Shown here: positions 23,641 through 36,749 of the stretch, piece after piece
Layout: every line of letters begins with the position of its first letter
Numbering within the stretch: position 1 is the first letter of the stretch
Origin: Lucifuga dentata
Lineage: Eukaryota > Chordata > Actinopteri > Ophidiiformes > Bythitidae
DNA: 64,000 bases
Reading direction: 5' to 3'
NCBI GenBank assembly: GCA_014773175.1
Contig: VXCM01001475.1
Span: forward strand, 1 to 64,000
The notes under the pieces: generated by a model
What the model saw: the letters and a program-made list of their open reading frames with translations, nothing else
Told to the model about the DNA's origin: nothing
The model's database searches: none
Translations under genes and position numbers: made by a program

Positions 23641-24264
23641 GGATAACATGAGGAGCCCCAGAGAATCACTGTAGCCAGAGAAAGACTGACAAGGAAAAGG
23701 TTAGAGAGAAAAAAGAAAGGCAATGGGGCAGACAGAAAGGAAGATAAAAATCAAAGCAAGAGGAGTAGAGGTGTGGGGGCAAGAGTCATCACTAATCAAA
23801 TACATGTATTTATTAAAGAAAAAATGAATTTCTTCATGTAATTATACTTTGAATAGAATGAAAAGCATTTTCAAGGATTGAATGACAGTGATTTGGAGAA
23901 ACAATACAATGTGCTAGCTACTGTACATACAAAGATGAGCTGGATCAAGTATCCCAAGCTGACACACAGAGGGTGAAGGATTGGGTTGGTAATGAATTCC
24001 TACACTCGCACATTCCTGTTGGTGCCCAGATGCAGATGCCATGTCACCCTAAGTTTGGTTTAGACAAACATAGATCTGCCCAGAGGGGAGGTAGAAGCCG
24101 GGGCTGCAATGAAAAATTCATACACTGCCGTTACCTAGACGCCTTTCAGGAGCTCAGAGTTCAAAAACACAAACCAATTACAGTCTGAATCTCAACTGTC
24201 TGGACACAACACATACATTTTGATAGACATAAACTCAGACACACTCAAACCACTAAAAAGTATT

Positions 24265-24269
<5 letters not shown>

Positions 24270-24320
<51 letters not shown>

Positions 24321-24324
24321 NCCT

Positions 24325-24354
<30 letters not shown>
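24270..24354. repeat. (CT)25 and (AC)14 microsatellites, N between
   Basis: CT at 24271-24320, N at 24321, CCTGT, then AC at 24327-24354. Confidence 0.95.
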
Positions 24355-24357
<3 letters not shown>

Positions 24358-24517
24358 TGCAAGCATGCAGACACACATTTTCACAATCTCCATCGGATAG
24401 ATAAACAAATCCTGTCCAAGACTCTCCCCCTTCAGGAGATTGTGAAAGCTTTGGCAAGCTTGAGTGAATATGTTGTTTTTGTTAATACATAAAGATTAGG
24501 GAAATAGTCTCTCGGCT

Positions 24518-24540
24518 TCTCTCTCTCTCTCTCTCTCTCN

Positions 24541-24588
<48 letters not shown>

Positions 24589-24602
24589 TCTCGCTCTCTC
24601 TC
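24518..24602. repeat. (CT)n microsatellite with an N
   Basis: About 85 bp of CT with single interruptions (TTT, GTC, CGC). N at 24540. Only about 160 bp separate it from the CT/AC array at 24270-24354. Confidence 0.95.
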
Positions 24603-26155
24603 CTTTTATCCTAAGTCTGGCAGGAGAGGTGGTCTTGTAAGACAGTTTCTCTCCCACGTACCACAGAGCTCTGAGATGTGCGCAGCAAACAGGCTGAATG
24701 CTGGGAGGCTTCTGTCTTTCTTTCTTAAAACCTTTTGGCTGCGAGAAAATACTCCCTGACAGTGAGCCTATGTGTTCTGCTGTATGTTTGACAGGAGAGG
24801 AAGAACAACCTGCACCAAATACAAAATAGCACCACAGGCAGATGCTTAGCCAATCTAAGAGAGCCTCATGGGTTGAGTAAGAAACAATATTGTACAACTG
24901 AAGAAGGGCAGTCAGTTATATGTGGTTTGTTCAAGACTGTTTACGGGGCTTTTTATGCCTCCCAACCACAGTGATATGATACTAAGTAAGTAATGGGGAA
25001 ATAGTGACCTAACCGAAGGGGGTGTTTGAAAGAACATCTTCTTATCTCGATCTTGTGGTATAGCTAGGCATGTGTAAGAAAGAGCATGTAAATGTAGAGC
25101 ATCTGAAAGGATACTTTCTTTATTTTCATCAGATATATCTTCTAGAGACAAAGTGGCAGAGACACCTGTTAGAACTGACTTCTGAGTAACTAACAGAAAA
25201 CATACTAAACACCAGTACATCTCTTTGGCCTGGTCTGTGATTTATAAGTTTTATGCCATAGATACATTACCAGTCAATCATAAGGGAAAGTTTGCATAAT
25301 TTTGTTACCTTCACCTGAAAGTGAAGTCAAACTGAGCAGGAAACCACTCCTCCAAGTCTTCCAACCACAATATTTGCTCTAATTTTCATCTCTCAACAGG
25401 CATGTGAGCCACTTCAGTCAGCCCTCACAGAAAGCTTTTTATCATCCAAAGTGAGGAAGAGAGAAAGGCCAAATCACATCAGAGGCAACACCAGCTGCAC
25501 ATAAAGAGGTTCGCCACTAAACAATGGAACTGTCATGAGAACCACCTCCGTCTCCCAGCTGAGCCATGCAGCCATATCTTAACCAATCATTGGGGTCAGA
25601 GCAGTCGCATGGATGACCAAAGTGCAGGCACCATAATCTAATTGTCATTGTATTGCCTTCCAATGTAAAAGGCATCTCTTTTCAGAATCAAGAACAGGGC
25701 TTGGAGAGCAGCTGAATAGGTCTCAGGCTCATGTAGGTGACTTTAAACTGATTTAAAAGAGTCTAGTATGGTATTAAGATGCACTTTGGAGTAGTGGTGT
25801 TATTCAGACTTTACAATAGAGCTCTGCTGGAATGATGCACTAGAGTAATCAAAGCCCAGCATATCCATCTAATCTCAATTCAAAAGTATCTTTAAATGAA
25901 CTAACACAATGTCAACAATAGACCTAAAAGTAGTGTTTCAAAATCGTTTCAAAACCAAATGGCTGCCAGGTAGAAAAAAATGTAAAAAACAAAAAAAACA
26001 ACACAAAGTGAACCATTTATTTACATAAAAAATTAAGAAAATTTATGACTTTTGACATGGGTGTACAATACATGAAAACGGATGCAAGAGAATGACAAAA
26101 TAAGACAGACAGAACAACTTAGGTCATGATTCAAGGTCATATAGGGTAAGAAATG

Positions 26156-26159
<4 letters not shown>

Positions 26160-26202
<43 letters not shown>
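26160..26202. repeat. (TC)21 microsatellite
   Basis: Uninterrupted TC tract in unique sequence. Confidence 0.95.
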
Positions 26203-26204
<2 letters not shown>

Positions 26205-27013
26205 CTCTCCACCTATCCTGAGGCCATGTTCTAGCTGAGGTTTCATGCAGGGGGTGATTGGCCACTCTCGTTATCTCTTTCTGAGTAATTTAATCTTATT
26301 CAGCACAGTACACATTAAAGACCCTCCATGATTAAATATGAAAAGAAGGACATTCCTTAAGCTAATTTCAACATGATGAGAGAACAGTGAGAACAGTGAA
26401 CAGTGAGAACATGCAGATTAATAAATTATTCCATGTTATTTTAATTTCCATTATATTGATAGGTCAAACAGTATAGTTGTTAACATAACGGTATGAATCA
26501 TTTTTTTTTAATTAAAGTAACTTCCTAATGAGTCTTTTGGTAGTTTCTTTTTGTTTGGTATCATTCTGGTGTTTATACCCTCTGTGCATCTATCCATTGC
26601 CAAGCCATTTTATTTATGCAGATGGATATTGTTTTATTTACAAGTCAATAAAAAGTGGCTACACTTTATGAACAAAGAAACAGTGTCAGTCCACTCTCAT
26701 ACAGTGTATTTTAGAAATATGCACACATATTTATAACACTCCACAACTGTGATGCCAGCATACTTCCTCCTTCATTAGCCAATGGCACCTTTAGCTTGTG
26801 GTCAGAGCTGCAGCAGTGTCTATAGTACAATGAAATTTACAAAGAAGAGCCACTTGGTATGCTAGCGATGCGGCAGCAGGTCCCCATGCTCAGAGAAAAC
26901 CACACGTTCACTTTTATAGATTGCATAATGGCTTGCATGAAAATGGTTTCACACTAACATAAATCAAATGTCAAAATACAACCGGAGCAAGACAATTCCC
27001 ATGGTGCACACAT

Positions 27014-27015
<2 letters not shown>

Positions 27016-27075
<60 letters not shown>
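27016..27075. repeat. (CA)29 microsatellite
   Basis: Nearly uninterrupted CA tract; a second short ACACACAC follows at 27082-27092. Confidence 0.95.
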
Positions 27076-27078
<3 letters not shown>

Positions 27079-28229
27079 GGTACACACACACAGCAGATAC
27101 ACATGCTCAAAAGATTCAGCCATCCAAAGAACTTACAGTATTGCTTATGCAGATACATGTAGTGCTTAATAGCATGCATAATAATTTATTAAGAAATGTT
27201 AAATATTCATCAATATTAAATTAATCATTTATAGCAGATCCTTAAATTAAAGGATGTCCTTGAAGTTTTAGATGTGAAGACTGTCTTTAGCAAAGAAGTG
27301 ATCCCCTGTGGACATTTTAAATCTCTGATGTGCAACTCTTGAAATGATATTGTATAATGAGTATCCAGCACCACTTTGATATTGTCTTTCACAAAGAACA
27401 CAATCTAAGAACAAATGTTCCTGTAAAAGTCATTAATTGCTATTGTCATAATTGATGCTATCCTCATGTCAAAGAAATGGAAAAAAAATATGTTACAGAA
27501 AAACTGTGGTGCAGAAAGTTAGTGAGAAAATAAGAAATAAACACATTGGCTCAGGAACTAGACTATTACATTAGTGTAAAATGTTGCGATCATCTCCATG
27601 AAACAAGCTTGGTGATTGTTGTATAGATTATACTGTTTTATTTCTCTCTTTCGCTTATATAGTTTCATTCAGGGTCATTCCTCTGCTCCAAATTGTCATT
27701 TTTAAAGTCAGTAAATAAAACAGTAGTAAAGCATCAAAAACTCACACAGCACTCCGAGGATGCTGTAATATGTACTATATTTGGAAAACTATATGGGAGT
27801 GAAGACATTAGTCTTAGACATAGTATAAGAAGTAATTCAATTGGCCCTAGCCTATTTGTAATAAGAATGAAGTCATCACAGTGTGTAGATCTGTGCCTAT
27901 GAAGGCAGAAGAGGGGAAGGACACATTTCCTTGCCAGGGCACACCGGCTGGTGAGACTGCATGGAACTGACTGTTACACAGCAGCTCGATGCCCAACCAC
28001 ACCTGCGCCCACACAGGCGCCACACTCTCCAGGGTCAAGCTGAGGTCACCTGGGTACCCTACCTCCACCCTGCCTCCACGTAACTGTCAAAGCAAGGTTA
28101 TCGTGTGCAAATGGATGCATTCTGCTTTTATTCTCTTTTTCTTCTTTCTTCACACAAAACCAGTATAATAGAAGAGGAATTTCCATTTTTTTTTCTTTTC
28201 TAGTTCTTCTGCAAGTAGTATTTCCTTTC

Positions 28230-28540
28230 ATCCGTTGAACTAATGCCCTCGAGCAGGCAGGAGTAAGTCAGGTCGTCCCATCAGTATGGATAATAGCAAG
28301 GTTCGGCACAGCGTTAGACAAAAAGGCTGCTTATAAAAGATTATTCTGACATGATAGCAAATAATCGGAAGCTAATTCATTGTGTGGCCCTCTATCATAA
28401 TTCCCTAAGCCTCCTTATTAGGGGGCTTACATCTAGATCTCCAGCTGATGAGGGTGCATCTCCATATAAAGAGTGAATAGCAGAGAGGGCGACGGCACAC
28501 TAATATTAGATTTGGCTCTTGTGTTTCCTCTGTTTCTACT
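28230..28540. promoter_or_regulatory. Candidate conserved noncoding element
   Basis: Unique, balanced sequence with a CG-containing cluster (CCCTCGAGC, GGTCGTC, TTCGG, AGCGTTAG) and several GATAAT, AATAATCGG, CTAATTC and CATAATTCC words. Texture is like other candidates in this window. No exon is visible. Confidence 0.22.
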
Positions 28541-28634
28541 AGTCATGGATGATATTAAGAGAGCTATATCTGCTAAATCCAAATCCTAAAAAACTGGAAT
28601 TTTTTGTATGAAATACGTGAAGTTCTAAATATTT

Positions 28635-28665
28635 CACCCACTAGCTTGATAACAGCTAGTGGGTG
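28635..28665. repeat. 12-bp perfect inverted repeat (stem-loop)
   Basis: CACCCACTAGCT at 28635-28646 pairs exactly with AGCTAGTGGGTG at 28654-28665 across a 7-base loop. There is no T-run, so no terminator logic applies. Confidence 0.85.
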
Positions 28666-28905
28666 GCAGGTCCTTAGATAAAGGTCTTCATCCTTATTCA
28701 TTTCCCTGAATCAAAATCTTCTCTTCAGCACAGGTCAAAATTTTTTCCCGATGAATGTTAAATTTATTAGAAGTTTGACTAAGACTAAGACAATCAATCA
28801 TGATTTGTATTTTAGCAAATCACAAAACAGCATATGTGTCTAGATACAATTAGTTTTCTCATCATTTCAATGACAAATTTTGAATTGTGAGCTGGAGAAT
28901 TTCAT

Positions 28906-28925
28906 TATATCCATATATGGATATA
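28906..28925. promoter_or_regulatory. 20-bp palindrome centred on a consensus CArG box
   Basis: CCATATATGG (28911-28920) is an exact CC(A/T)6GG, the core recognised by serum response factor. It is embedded in a perfect 20-bp palindrome. With no gene nearby the site may be fortuitous. Confidence 0.35.
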
Positions 28926-31265
28926 TCGCACCAGCAGGAAAACCCTCATCTATGCAGCCCAGGCTTCACCATAAATCAGGCTAAATTCCCTAGAAAGAAG
29001 AATGCAGGAGGACACTGCACCCAGCACTAAAATAGTATCACCCTGGGCTACTTCTGATTGAATGTTTTATCACCGACAATCCTGAGTGGCGGAAAAAAAA
29101 GAAACTAATTCATTCATCCTGCTCAAGTAAAGAACTGTAACAACTATATAATTCCTCTGAGATTTCGCAGTTTGAGAGCACTTTGATTTGTCATGTTATT
29201 CATGTCTTTTCATTCTTCTTTCTTCCTGCACTGCGCTGTACAGTGCAGTGGGTATCGTGTGCTGTAATTCAGCTTTTTATAACCCCCTCACTCATTCACC
29301 TATTGAGTATCTGCCACTGTAGTACCAGGGCCACATGAGTTCATCACTCTGTCTCAGTAAAAGGATACAATAAGTATGTGTCCAGGGCAGCATAAGAAGG
29401 GCATGGCTATCCATCAGCAGTGTATATGATGTATCACAGGAGTGTCCGCGATGAAAAGACATGCAACACAAAATACAGTGAGGCCAAAACAGGCAGGAAT
29501 ATACATTACATCCAGTTAATCATCCGTGTGTGTTAGGGAGGCAGGTGGGCCTTCCTTCTCTATTTAAAAGCTTTGCACAGCAGATTGATTATGTACAGGG
29601 AAGCAGCAAGTAGAGCTCCAAAACACCTGCCAGGAAGAGTAGGCAGTTCACTTCTTCACTTCTACACAAAAAGCGTGTAAGGAGACAGTGAGAAAAGAAA
29701 GAGCAGATGATTGCCTGGATACCCAGATAAATTGCGTATACAGATTACTGATGGAAATCTACTTTGACAACACAACAACACAAAATTCACCACTCTAATT
29801 ATGTGTCATGTTTCAATTTGCCACTTGTTATGTAGAAAAAATTAGGGGTGACAGTTTGTTAATCCGTCAGAGGAATACTGGAGGTGAAAGTTCATCAGAG
29901 AATTGAAGGGAAATGTCAGAGGATATCAGAGTTTTTACAGCTGTGAGTTAGAGCATCCTGAATTATCATCCTGTAGGAGGAAGGAGGTCATTTAGATTAA
30001 ATACCAAAACATGGAAAACTAATACGGTATTCAGAGGGCTTAAAATCTCATCATCATCTCCTAGCACGTATCTGTCTTGATGCCCCAGGCCTTATTTAAC
30101 CTCCAAGTTAAAATACTCAAAGCCTTTTACACCCACATAAAACTGGGCCATTAAGGTCATCCTGAATAAATGTAATCATGAAATATGATCTGCATGAATG
30201 GCAAAAAAGAGTTGTGAGACAGCACTGCCATAGAAATCCTACCACTAATCATGTGATTGATTATGTTTAGGGAGCTTGTCTTGATCTTGGTTTTACAAGA
30301 TATGTTATCTGCATTTTAAAGAGCAACTGCATTCCATGCTAAAATGTAAGTTTCGTGTGTTGTTTCAAAGCAGTACCATAAGTCAACCCTATGACACCAA
30401 AGAACATGTGTTTGTTTTTTATTTATTTTCCCCCCCAGAGACCAAAGGAAATCCTGGTAGTTTTAACTTAACTGCTCCCTCTGTAAAGTTGGGATTTTGA
30501 AGGACTCACACCTAAGTAAAGATGAAGGGAGAGACAGCACAAAGAGAAAAAAACAAGGCAACAAGAAGAGCAGCAAGCAGGGAGCAAATTTATAACACTT
30601 GAAAAGACACTTTCAATAAAGGGGAGCAAAGCCCCTTTTATGTTTCTTTTATGAGAGGATGAATACACGGGGAGTACTCACTTATTCCAATACACACAGA
30701 AAAGTTGAACTCCTCTTTCATCCAGACTCAATGACCCTCACTCCTCATGAATATAGAACACCATGAATATGTTTCTGTGTTATTTGTTTTAATTCAATGT
30801 TAAATCTAGACAAGCATATAGTTTGTACTTAACCTGTAAAAAGATAAGCATAACAGGGGAATTTATCATAGCTACTCAGAGAGGGAATGCAATGTCCCAT
30901 ACCGTAACAAATATGTTGGCTTTTCTTTACATCTGTATTTGAAGCAAAGACCAGCAGGTTTCTAATGTTTGAGTGGCAGGACAATGGACTGTCTCTCACA
31001 GCTGGACTAGAAAGCCCCTCTCACCTCTGTCTCATCTGGGAAGCCCTGGGGTTGGGCTGAGGGAAGAAAGAAGGCTGAAGGCAGGGCTGGATGAAAAACG
31101 AGGATGTCACAGCATTGTTGCAAGGTTAGCACACCCGCTAATGGAGCTGTGCTGGGGCAGGGCGCCCTGAGGATCGACCCCACCAAGGGGGGCATGTACA
31201 AGCCCAAGATAAAGTACTGTAGGGGGCATGGCACTGCCCCAAGCCCCTCTACTGCCCGCTAAGCA

Positions 31266-31266
<1 letters not shown>

Positions 31267-31323
<57 letters not shown>
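31267..31323. repeat. (CA)28 microsatellite
   Basis: Uninterrupted CA tract at the right edge of a locally GC-rich 300-bp segment. Confidence 0.95.
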
Positions 31324-31326
<3 letters not shown>

Positions 31327-33569
31327 CACCACTATGGGCTAGAAAAACCCTCTCAACATTTATAGCTGACCATCAGGTGCAGTGCTGAGAGATCTGCACT
31401 GCTCCTCATACAGCATTGCATTTGACACAGCACTATTCAGTGTGTATAAAAAGCTGAGTAACACTATAATTTAATTCTGATGGGTTCTGAAGGGTTAAAA
31501 TGGGCAATGTCATTTCATTGTCTTGGCTGACTTAATTACAACTGATATCATCTTTAGACTTTTTGGATGGTGCTACTATTGAATATTAATTTCAAGCAGA
31601 GATAACTGCTACCACCCAAAATCAATAGCTTACCACAAAAAAATAAACCTCTCACATAAAGGAGAAAAGCTGATTGAGTGAGCAGATCTTGAGGCTGAGC
31701 GTAAAGGGACTATTTTGTAGTTCATATTTCAGAATAAGTTACCAAACTGCTGTTCTGTCCAGACTGTTCATGTAGACTACATGGAAACACGCTTGTCTTC
31801 TGTCTTTTCAACAGCATAGATGATTTTAACACAGACAGGTAAGTCCTGATGATCCCAAGAGCTCTGAGGGTACTGCAGACAGTCAAAAGAAAAATGAGAG
31901 AAACTAAAGAATGAGACATATGGCTGATGTGCTCCTGCTGTGCAGGGCTGGAGCACTGAGCGGTCAAGGGTGGGGAGTTTCAGACAGAGGGACATGAGGA
32001 ATGATATGCCCTAGAAGATCTCTCCCTCACAAGGGACTCAGAGTTGACAAAGAAGGCTCTGTTGGGCAGAATGGCAACCATATTAATGACCAGTTTATCA
32101 CAGTTTGTCAGGGGAGGGGAAAAAGGAAAAGATGAGAAGAAGGAAAGCATTACACAGCAGGGCTTTAAGGAGACTGACTTCCTGCCAGTAGAGGAACAGA
32201 ATGCTAACATCTTCCTGTTGGCTTCTCACAGCCACTTTTGATTGGTCAAGAGGGGAATACAGATGGGTCAGTAAGCCATGATCCAATTGGACAGAAGGAA
32301 TGTGGAGAGGTCAGAGTGGAGTCCAGTCAGTGTCAGGGTTAGGGTGAAGGATTAAATAACAGATAAGATCCTCCAGCAGAGAAAAGAAAGGAAGAGGGGG
32401 GCCTAAAAAGAGAAAAACATAAATGGTGTAGCATAAAAACTAACAATGTGTTTATATGCTTATTCTACATGAGAGGATGTGCTGTGTAAAGACAGAATGT
32501 CTACAAATGACACCTCTTGCCCTTTCATTTATCTGTGTTAAATCAATACATCAATACATTGAACACATCTATTCCCTTATATCCCATTTTATTGGTCACT
32601 GCACAGACTGAGAAAGAGAACTGAAAAAGCAGTCTCAGGCTTTTGTGGGGATTTTTTCTTGAGTTGTGACATCACTGCATCTGACTACATAATCATTGCA
32701 GCGTTGATCAGATCTCAAAAAGCGAGAGATGAGGGCAGATGTATGTGAACACCCACATTGTGAATGTTACTGTGTACAATATGTGTGTGATGTGTGTGCT
32801 CCTTCTATCTCTGTATCTGACTGTGTGAGCAGGGAGGTGAAGTGGGGTAGTTATGGGCTAGAGAACATGTCTAGAATCCAGCAGAGAAAGGCCTGTCCAA
32901 CAAGCTTCACCAAAGCCTCTGTCGCTGATCTAACAAAGCCCCTCTTATTCAGGGCAGCAGACTGAGGCCCACAGGGAGAAAACCTCAAAGACTTTAACAA
33001 CACCTCAAACCCCAGCCTTCATGACAGCTTGTTTCTTTCATTATCGAGCTCAAACGGGGGCTCTGTGGGTGCCAGTGTGGGCTTGCCCGTATTAAAGAGA
33101 AAATAAGCTTCTGCCCACACATTATAGCTCACATGGCACTGACACCCACAGGCATTATTGCATGGAATTTTCCAGTACCAACATCTCATCACCCAGTGTA
33201 ATATGTTTCCATGTGTGGTGTCAATTAAAATGCCCAAACACAAAAGTGGTAATAGATGCCACACTGGCTCCAGAGTGTGGAAGCCACAGTGTCTCTCCAG
33301 TCCCTTGAAAACAACCATGCAGGGCCTAACACGGTTGCTCCATAAAGAGTTACACTGTGTAATAACAGCTCTTCATCTAGCTGACACTCACTAACATCTG
33401 TTTAGGCTTAATAAGAATAAACATTTCCAGCAAAGTGTAATGTGAAAAGACACTTACTGACTAACCATTTACCATTTTTGTGCAGGAGAGATATTCAGTG
33501 GTCAATAACCAATAACTTAAATTTCTACCACAATTACACTAAGACCACAGATATTTTCTGCAATCTCAT

Positions 33570-33775
33570 GGCATGCAGATTAGATGAACTTTAAATTGCC
33601 CATAGATGTGAATCTGAGTGTGAATGAGCTTGTCAGTAGGTGTGTTTGTTAGCCTGTAATACACTGGTGACCTGTCCACTGTGTACTCTGACTCTTGCTC
33701 AGTGAATACTGGGATAGGCTTCAACCCCTGTGACCATGCACAGGATAAGTGAGCATAAAAAATGGTTGGATGTAT
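33570..33775 (+). mobile_element. 3' tail of an L2/Maui-like LINE
   Basis: The words AAATTGCCCATAGATGTGAA, GGTGACCTGTCCACTGTGTA and CTGGGATAGGCTTCAACCCC (33575-33725), followed by GGATAAGTGAGCATAAAAAA and TGGTTGGATG, match the order of the noncoding 3' end of a very common fish CR1/L2-type LINE that closes with GGATAAGCGG and ATGGATGG. Only this 5'-truncated tail is present; no reverse transcriptase lies upstream. The family label is from recognition, and the L2 versus related CR1 choice is less certain than the LINE-tail call. Confidence 0.6.
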
Positions 33776-33987
33776 TGAAGAAGTTCAATATACAGGAATT
33801 TTAACTAGTGATAGTGGATGTCACTGTTATAGTGGTCATTGCTTTCAGAGTAATTATACTGAGTGCACATGTCTGGACCATCAACACTTTTATGAAGAAG
33901 ATCCTCAGCAGAAACCAAGGTTTTTCCATTCATACTATACATTTGCTTTTCTTTGCTCTGGATTTTGCTGTGTTCCTTCATGGTTAA
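33776..33987. other. Short unique spacer between the LINE tail and the solo LTR
   Basis: No recognisable feature. It contains one open frame (33762-33992) without similarity to any family I know. Confidence 0.4.
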
Positions 33988-34354
33988 TGTGACAGCCCTC
34001 TGGCACTTCCTAGTTTTCAGGCTGTCTTCTACTTTGGGGAGATTGGCAGGAAGTAATCAGTGGGATGTCTAACACTTATGCTGGCTGATCTTCTCAGCTA
34101 TAGAAGCTGGTGGAGTCAGCCAGTCTCTTTCTTTCCCTTGTGCTTGTTTTTTTTTTTTTTTTTTTTTGGTTAGTTTTCCTTTGTACAATGCACATGGACC
34201 ACTTTCCATTCGTCCATGCACAGCACACACTACTAATATTACTGATTTACATGCATCATATTAATTACACTTTTACTTCTATTTTGTTAAATAAATATTT
34301 AGCTAAAACTCGTGTGGTCTCCTCTATGTCCTTCCCTTGATCCAGGCTGTGACA
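33988..34354 (+). mobile_element. Solo LTR, 367 bp, with near-identical 5-bp flanks
   Basis: It begins TGTGACAGCC and ends GGCTGTGACA; the ends are inverted repeats with one mismatch and keep the canonical TG...CA. Flanks are GTTAA (33983-33987) and GTTAC (34355-34359), consistent with a 5-bp target duplication with one later change. AATAAA is at 34290-34295, followed by a GTGGTCTCC-type U5. A 23-T run (with one flanking G) is at 34146-34170. No internal region or primer-binding site adjoins it, so it is a solo LTR formed by recombination between two LTRs. Superfamily unassigned. Confidence 0.7.
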
Positions 34355-36707
34355 GTTACTCAGAAAGTTTTCTCTATGCATCCATATTACAAACCTGCAG
34401 CCCCTTATGTCTAATGTTAACTAGTGTAAAGCACAAATGCAAACTGACTTATACGCAACCACATACTGAAAACGACACATGCACAATGTTTTTCTAGCAA
34501 CCTATACAGAGATTGCACAAGCAAACCACCCACAGAAACTTGACGAGACATATTCAACTTCCGCTTTCTTCAAAGCGTCACTATTCCGATAATCTTTCCA
34601 CCCACCTGATACCACATGAGCAACAAGACTTTACCAATACTGAAAATGGACAGAAATCTATCACCAGCAAACAGATCAGGCTGACAGCACACACTATTGC
34701 TCTGAAAGTATAAATGCTCTAGAGAAACAGTATCAGTCTCTCTCTTTCCCCCAAACTCTGACCCCTTTACACAGTGAAGTCATTGTTACTTTTGATTACA
34801 GTGAGGAAGGTTAAATAAAATGCGCTTACATGGACCAATCTAAAGTGAGTATTCTGTGTAGGCCTTAGGAGTGTTTTATCAATTAGTTTACAATGGTATG
34901 GCAAGTAAAGTACAATGAACGGAAGCTAGCAAGAGGCTATCTGATGTTGTGGTTTCGAGGGGCAGTGGGGAAGTGGTTTGGGGACAGTGGGGTTAATAGT
35001 CCAGGGAGGGCAGGCCTGGCACCAGCATGTTATAATAATACACTTGGCAGCTAGAGTGGTGTCAACCCCTTAATTCCCCCCGGGAGAGAAGGACACAGCC
35101 TAATCTGTATTCAGTCCTGACATTGTCCACATCTGATATGGAACATTAGCCCCTAACTCTCTCTATAGAGTAGTGTCCTTCGGTTTATATTACTTTATGT
35201 TAATAGAGAGAGAAAACTCCATGTGCTGTCGTTTGTCATTGTTAGCAAGGGTGCTCCCTGAACCTGTTTGAAATGCATTTGTTTAGAAGAGGGGGGTGGG
35301 TAAACCTGACCACTCTGGGAACCTAGTCATTTCTCCATCTCTATTGATCTTTACCAAGGGTCTTCCATGGCCCCCTCCTGCTCCTTGGTTGTGTTCTGAA
35401 CTCTTCATTCACCCTGTATTTTCCATCTCCATGCTGTGAAAAGTTTGCTCCTCTGTCACCCTGCCTTTAATGGCAATAAATAATCTTTATCCAGACTCAG
35501 GATGTCTTAAACTTATTTAATTTCTGAAATGTTTTACGTTGCACAGATTGCACAGCCTCATTATTTAGAATATTACACTGTTGTGAAACAGTTTTGAGAA
35601 TCAATTTTTAAAAAAAAACAAAGATAACATGGCTGTGGAGAAACCAAGTGGAAGTAAGAACACAAAATAAATTTGTCAGTTCTGTCTATTCTGATTAAGG
35701 CATTAAATCAATTTTTTCAGACATCATGTATACACTACAGTATAATTAGATTGGAACTGGCATAAATTTCCCTAATCCAACAAACAAACTTAGATTATGC
35801 AATTGTAAGTTGTTTTACACAAGCATGTAAATTATTTTCTTGTACTCGGAGGAAGCCACCTCCACATGCATTTCCTCACCTGGCCAACTCTTTCACATCA
35901 TTGTAAACACACTGACTGAAAACATCCTTCAATAAGCGATAGTCATTTATTGTAGAAATTAAAATCACATGAACACTAATAATTTTGTTGAAGTTAGTTG
36001 CTCAACGTGACATGTGCCACAATTACATTGGAGCTTAGTATAATTCTCATTGTCTTGTTTGAATAAAATACAAGGAGGAAATGTCTGGTGAATTTGGTTG
36101 AGGGAGTATTATTTAAATCTGGCTCTATTCTCTGACTTCTGTTGGAATTAATTCAGTTAATTGTCCTCAGCCCAATTAGAGTCTATTCCCTTCTGCAGTC
36201 TGGTGAAACAGTGCTGAGCTAATTGGATTAAATCTTTATCATTTCCTGGGAAACACAGAGAGAGGGGGAATATGAAGCAAGAGTATTGCCTTTTTTTAAT
36301 TAAATCTAACCTAATGACTGTGCTTTTATTAACATCCAACTTTTCATGTTTTCATGCTGTAAATAGAACTGAAAATGAAGAAGCAGAAGGTTTTACATGG
36401 CCAATTTAGTGACAATGAAACCATCTGTACAATGATACCTATTTGGAATGGCTAAAGAATGCCTACAGTTTTGTCTCTCTTTCCAGTTATTTATTGCATA
36501 TCCTTCATTGTGTTCATACTGTAAGTGCACAGAACAGTAAAAAGAATGTTCCCTTTTCCTATCAGTGTTAAATGCCAACAATAATTAACAGTAAAACAGC
36601 AGGATACTTCTGAGCCTTTTAATCTCTACTTTATTGGTGGCCTTCACACAGCCCAGGTGGGACTGCTGGAGAAAGGTGGCTTTGTCAATGTCAGATCAAA
36701 AAGGTCC

Positions 36708-36748
<41 letters not shown>
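36708..36748. repeat. (ATA)n trinucleotide repeat
   Basis: About 13 to 14 copies of ATA/AAT, uninterrupted. Confidence 0.95.

Positions 36749-36749
<1 letters not shown>

Larger units (their letters stand above)
17163..33569. other. Long stretch with no supportable gene; microsatellites and candidate noncoding elements
   Basis: About 16 kb of mainly unique sequence. No frame shows a recognisable domain or exon structure. A 152-codon minus-strand frame at 22527-22985 is non-repetitive but unrecognised, contains an N, and could be chance. Simple repeats and N gaps are listed separately. Non-repetitive blocks of balanced composition at 18560-18960, 23330-23640 and 28230-28540 are the best candidates for conserved noncoding sequence. 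30960-31260 is locally GC-rich with no clear identity. Confidence 0.45.

Noticed and set aside
28635..28665. Rho-independent terminator
   Set aside because: This is vertebrate DNA and there is no T-run after the stem.
29236..29257. Palindrome-like CACTGCGCTGTACAGTGCAGTG
   Set aside because: It contains mismatched positions and is short; no functional reading beyond chance.
32333..32346. Telomere-like GGGTTAGGG
   Set aside because: Only about one and a half units; not an interstitial telomeric array.
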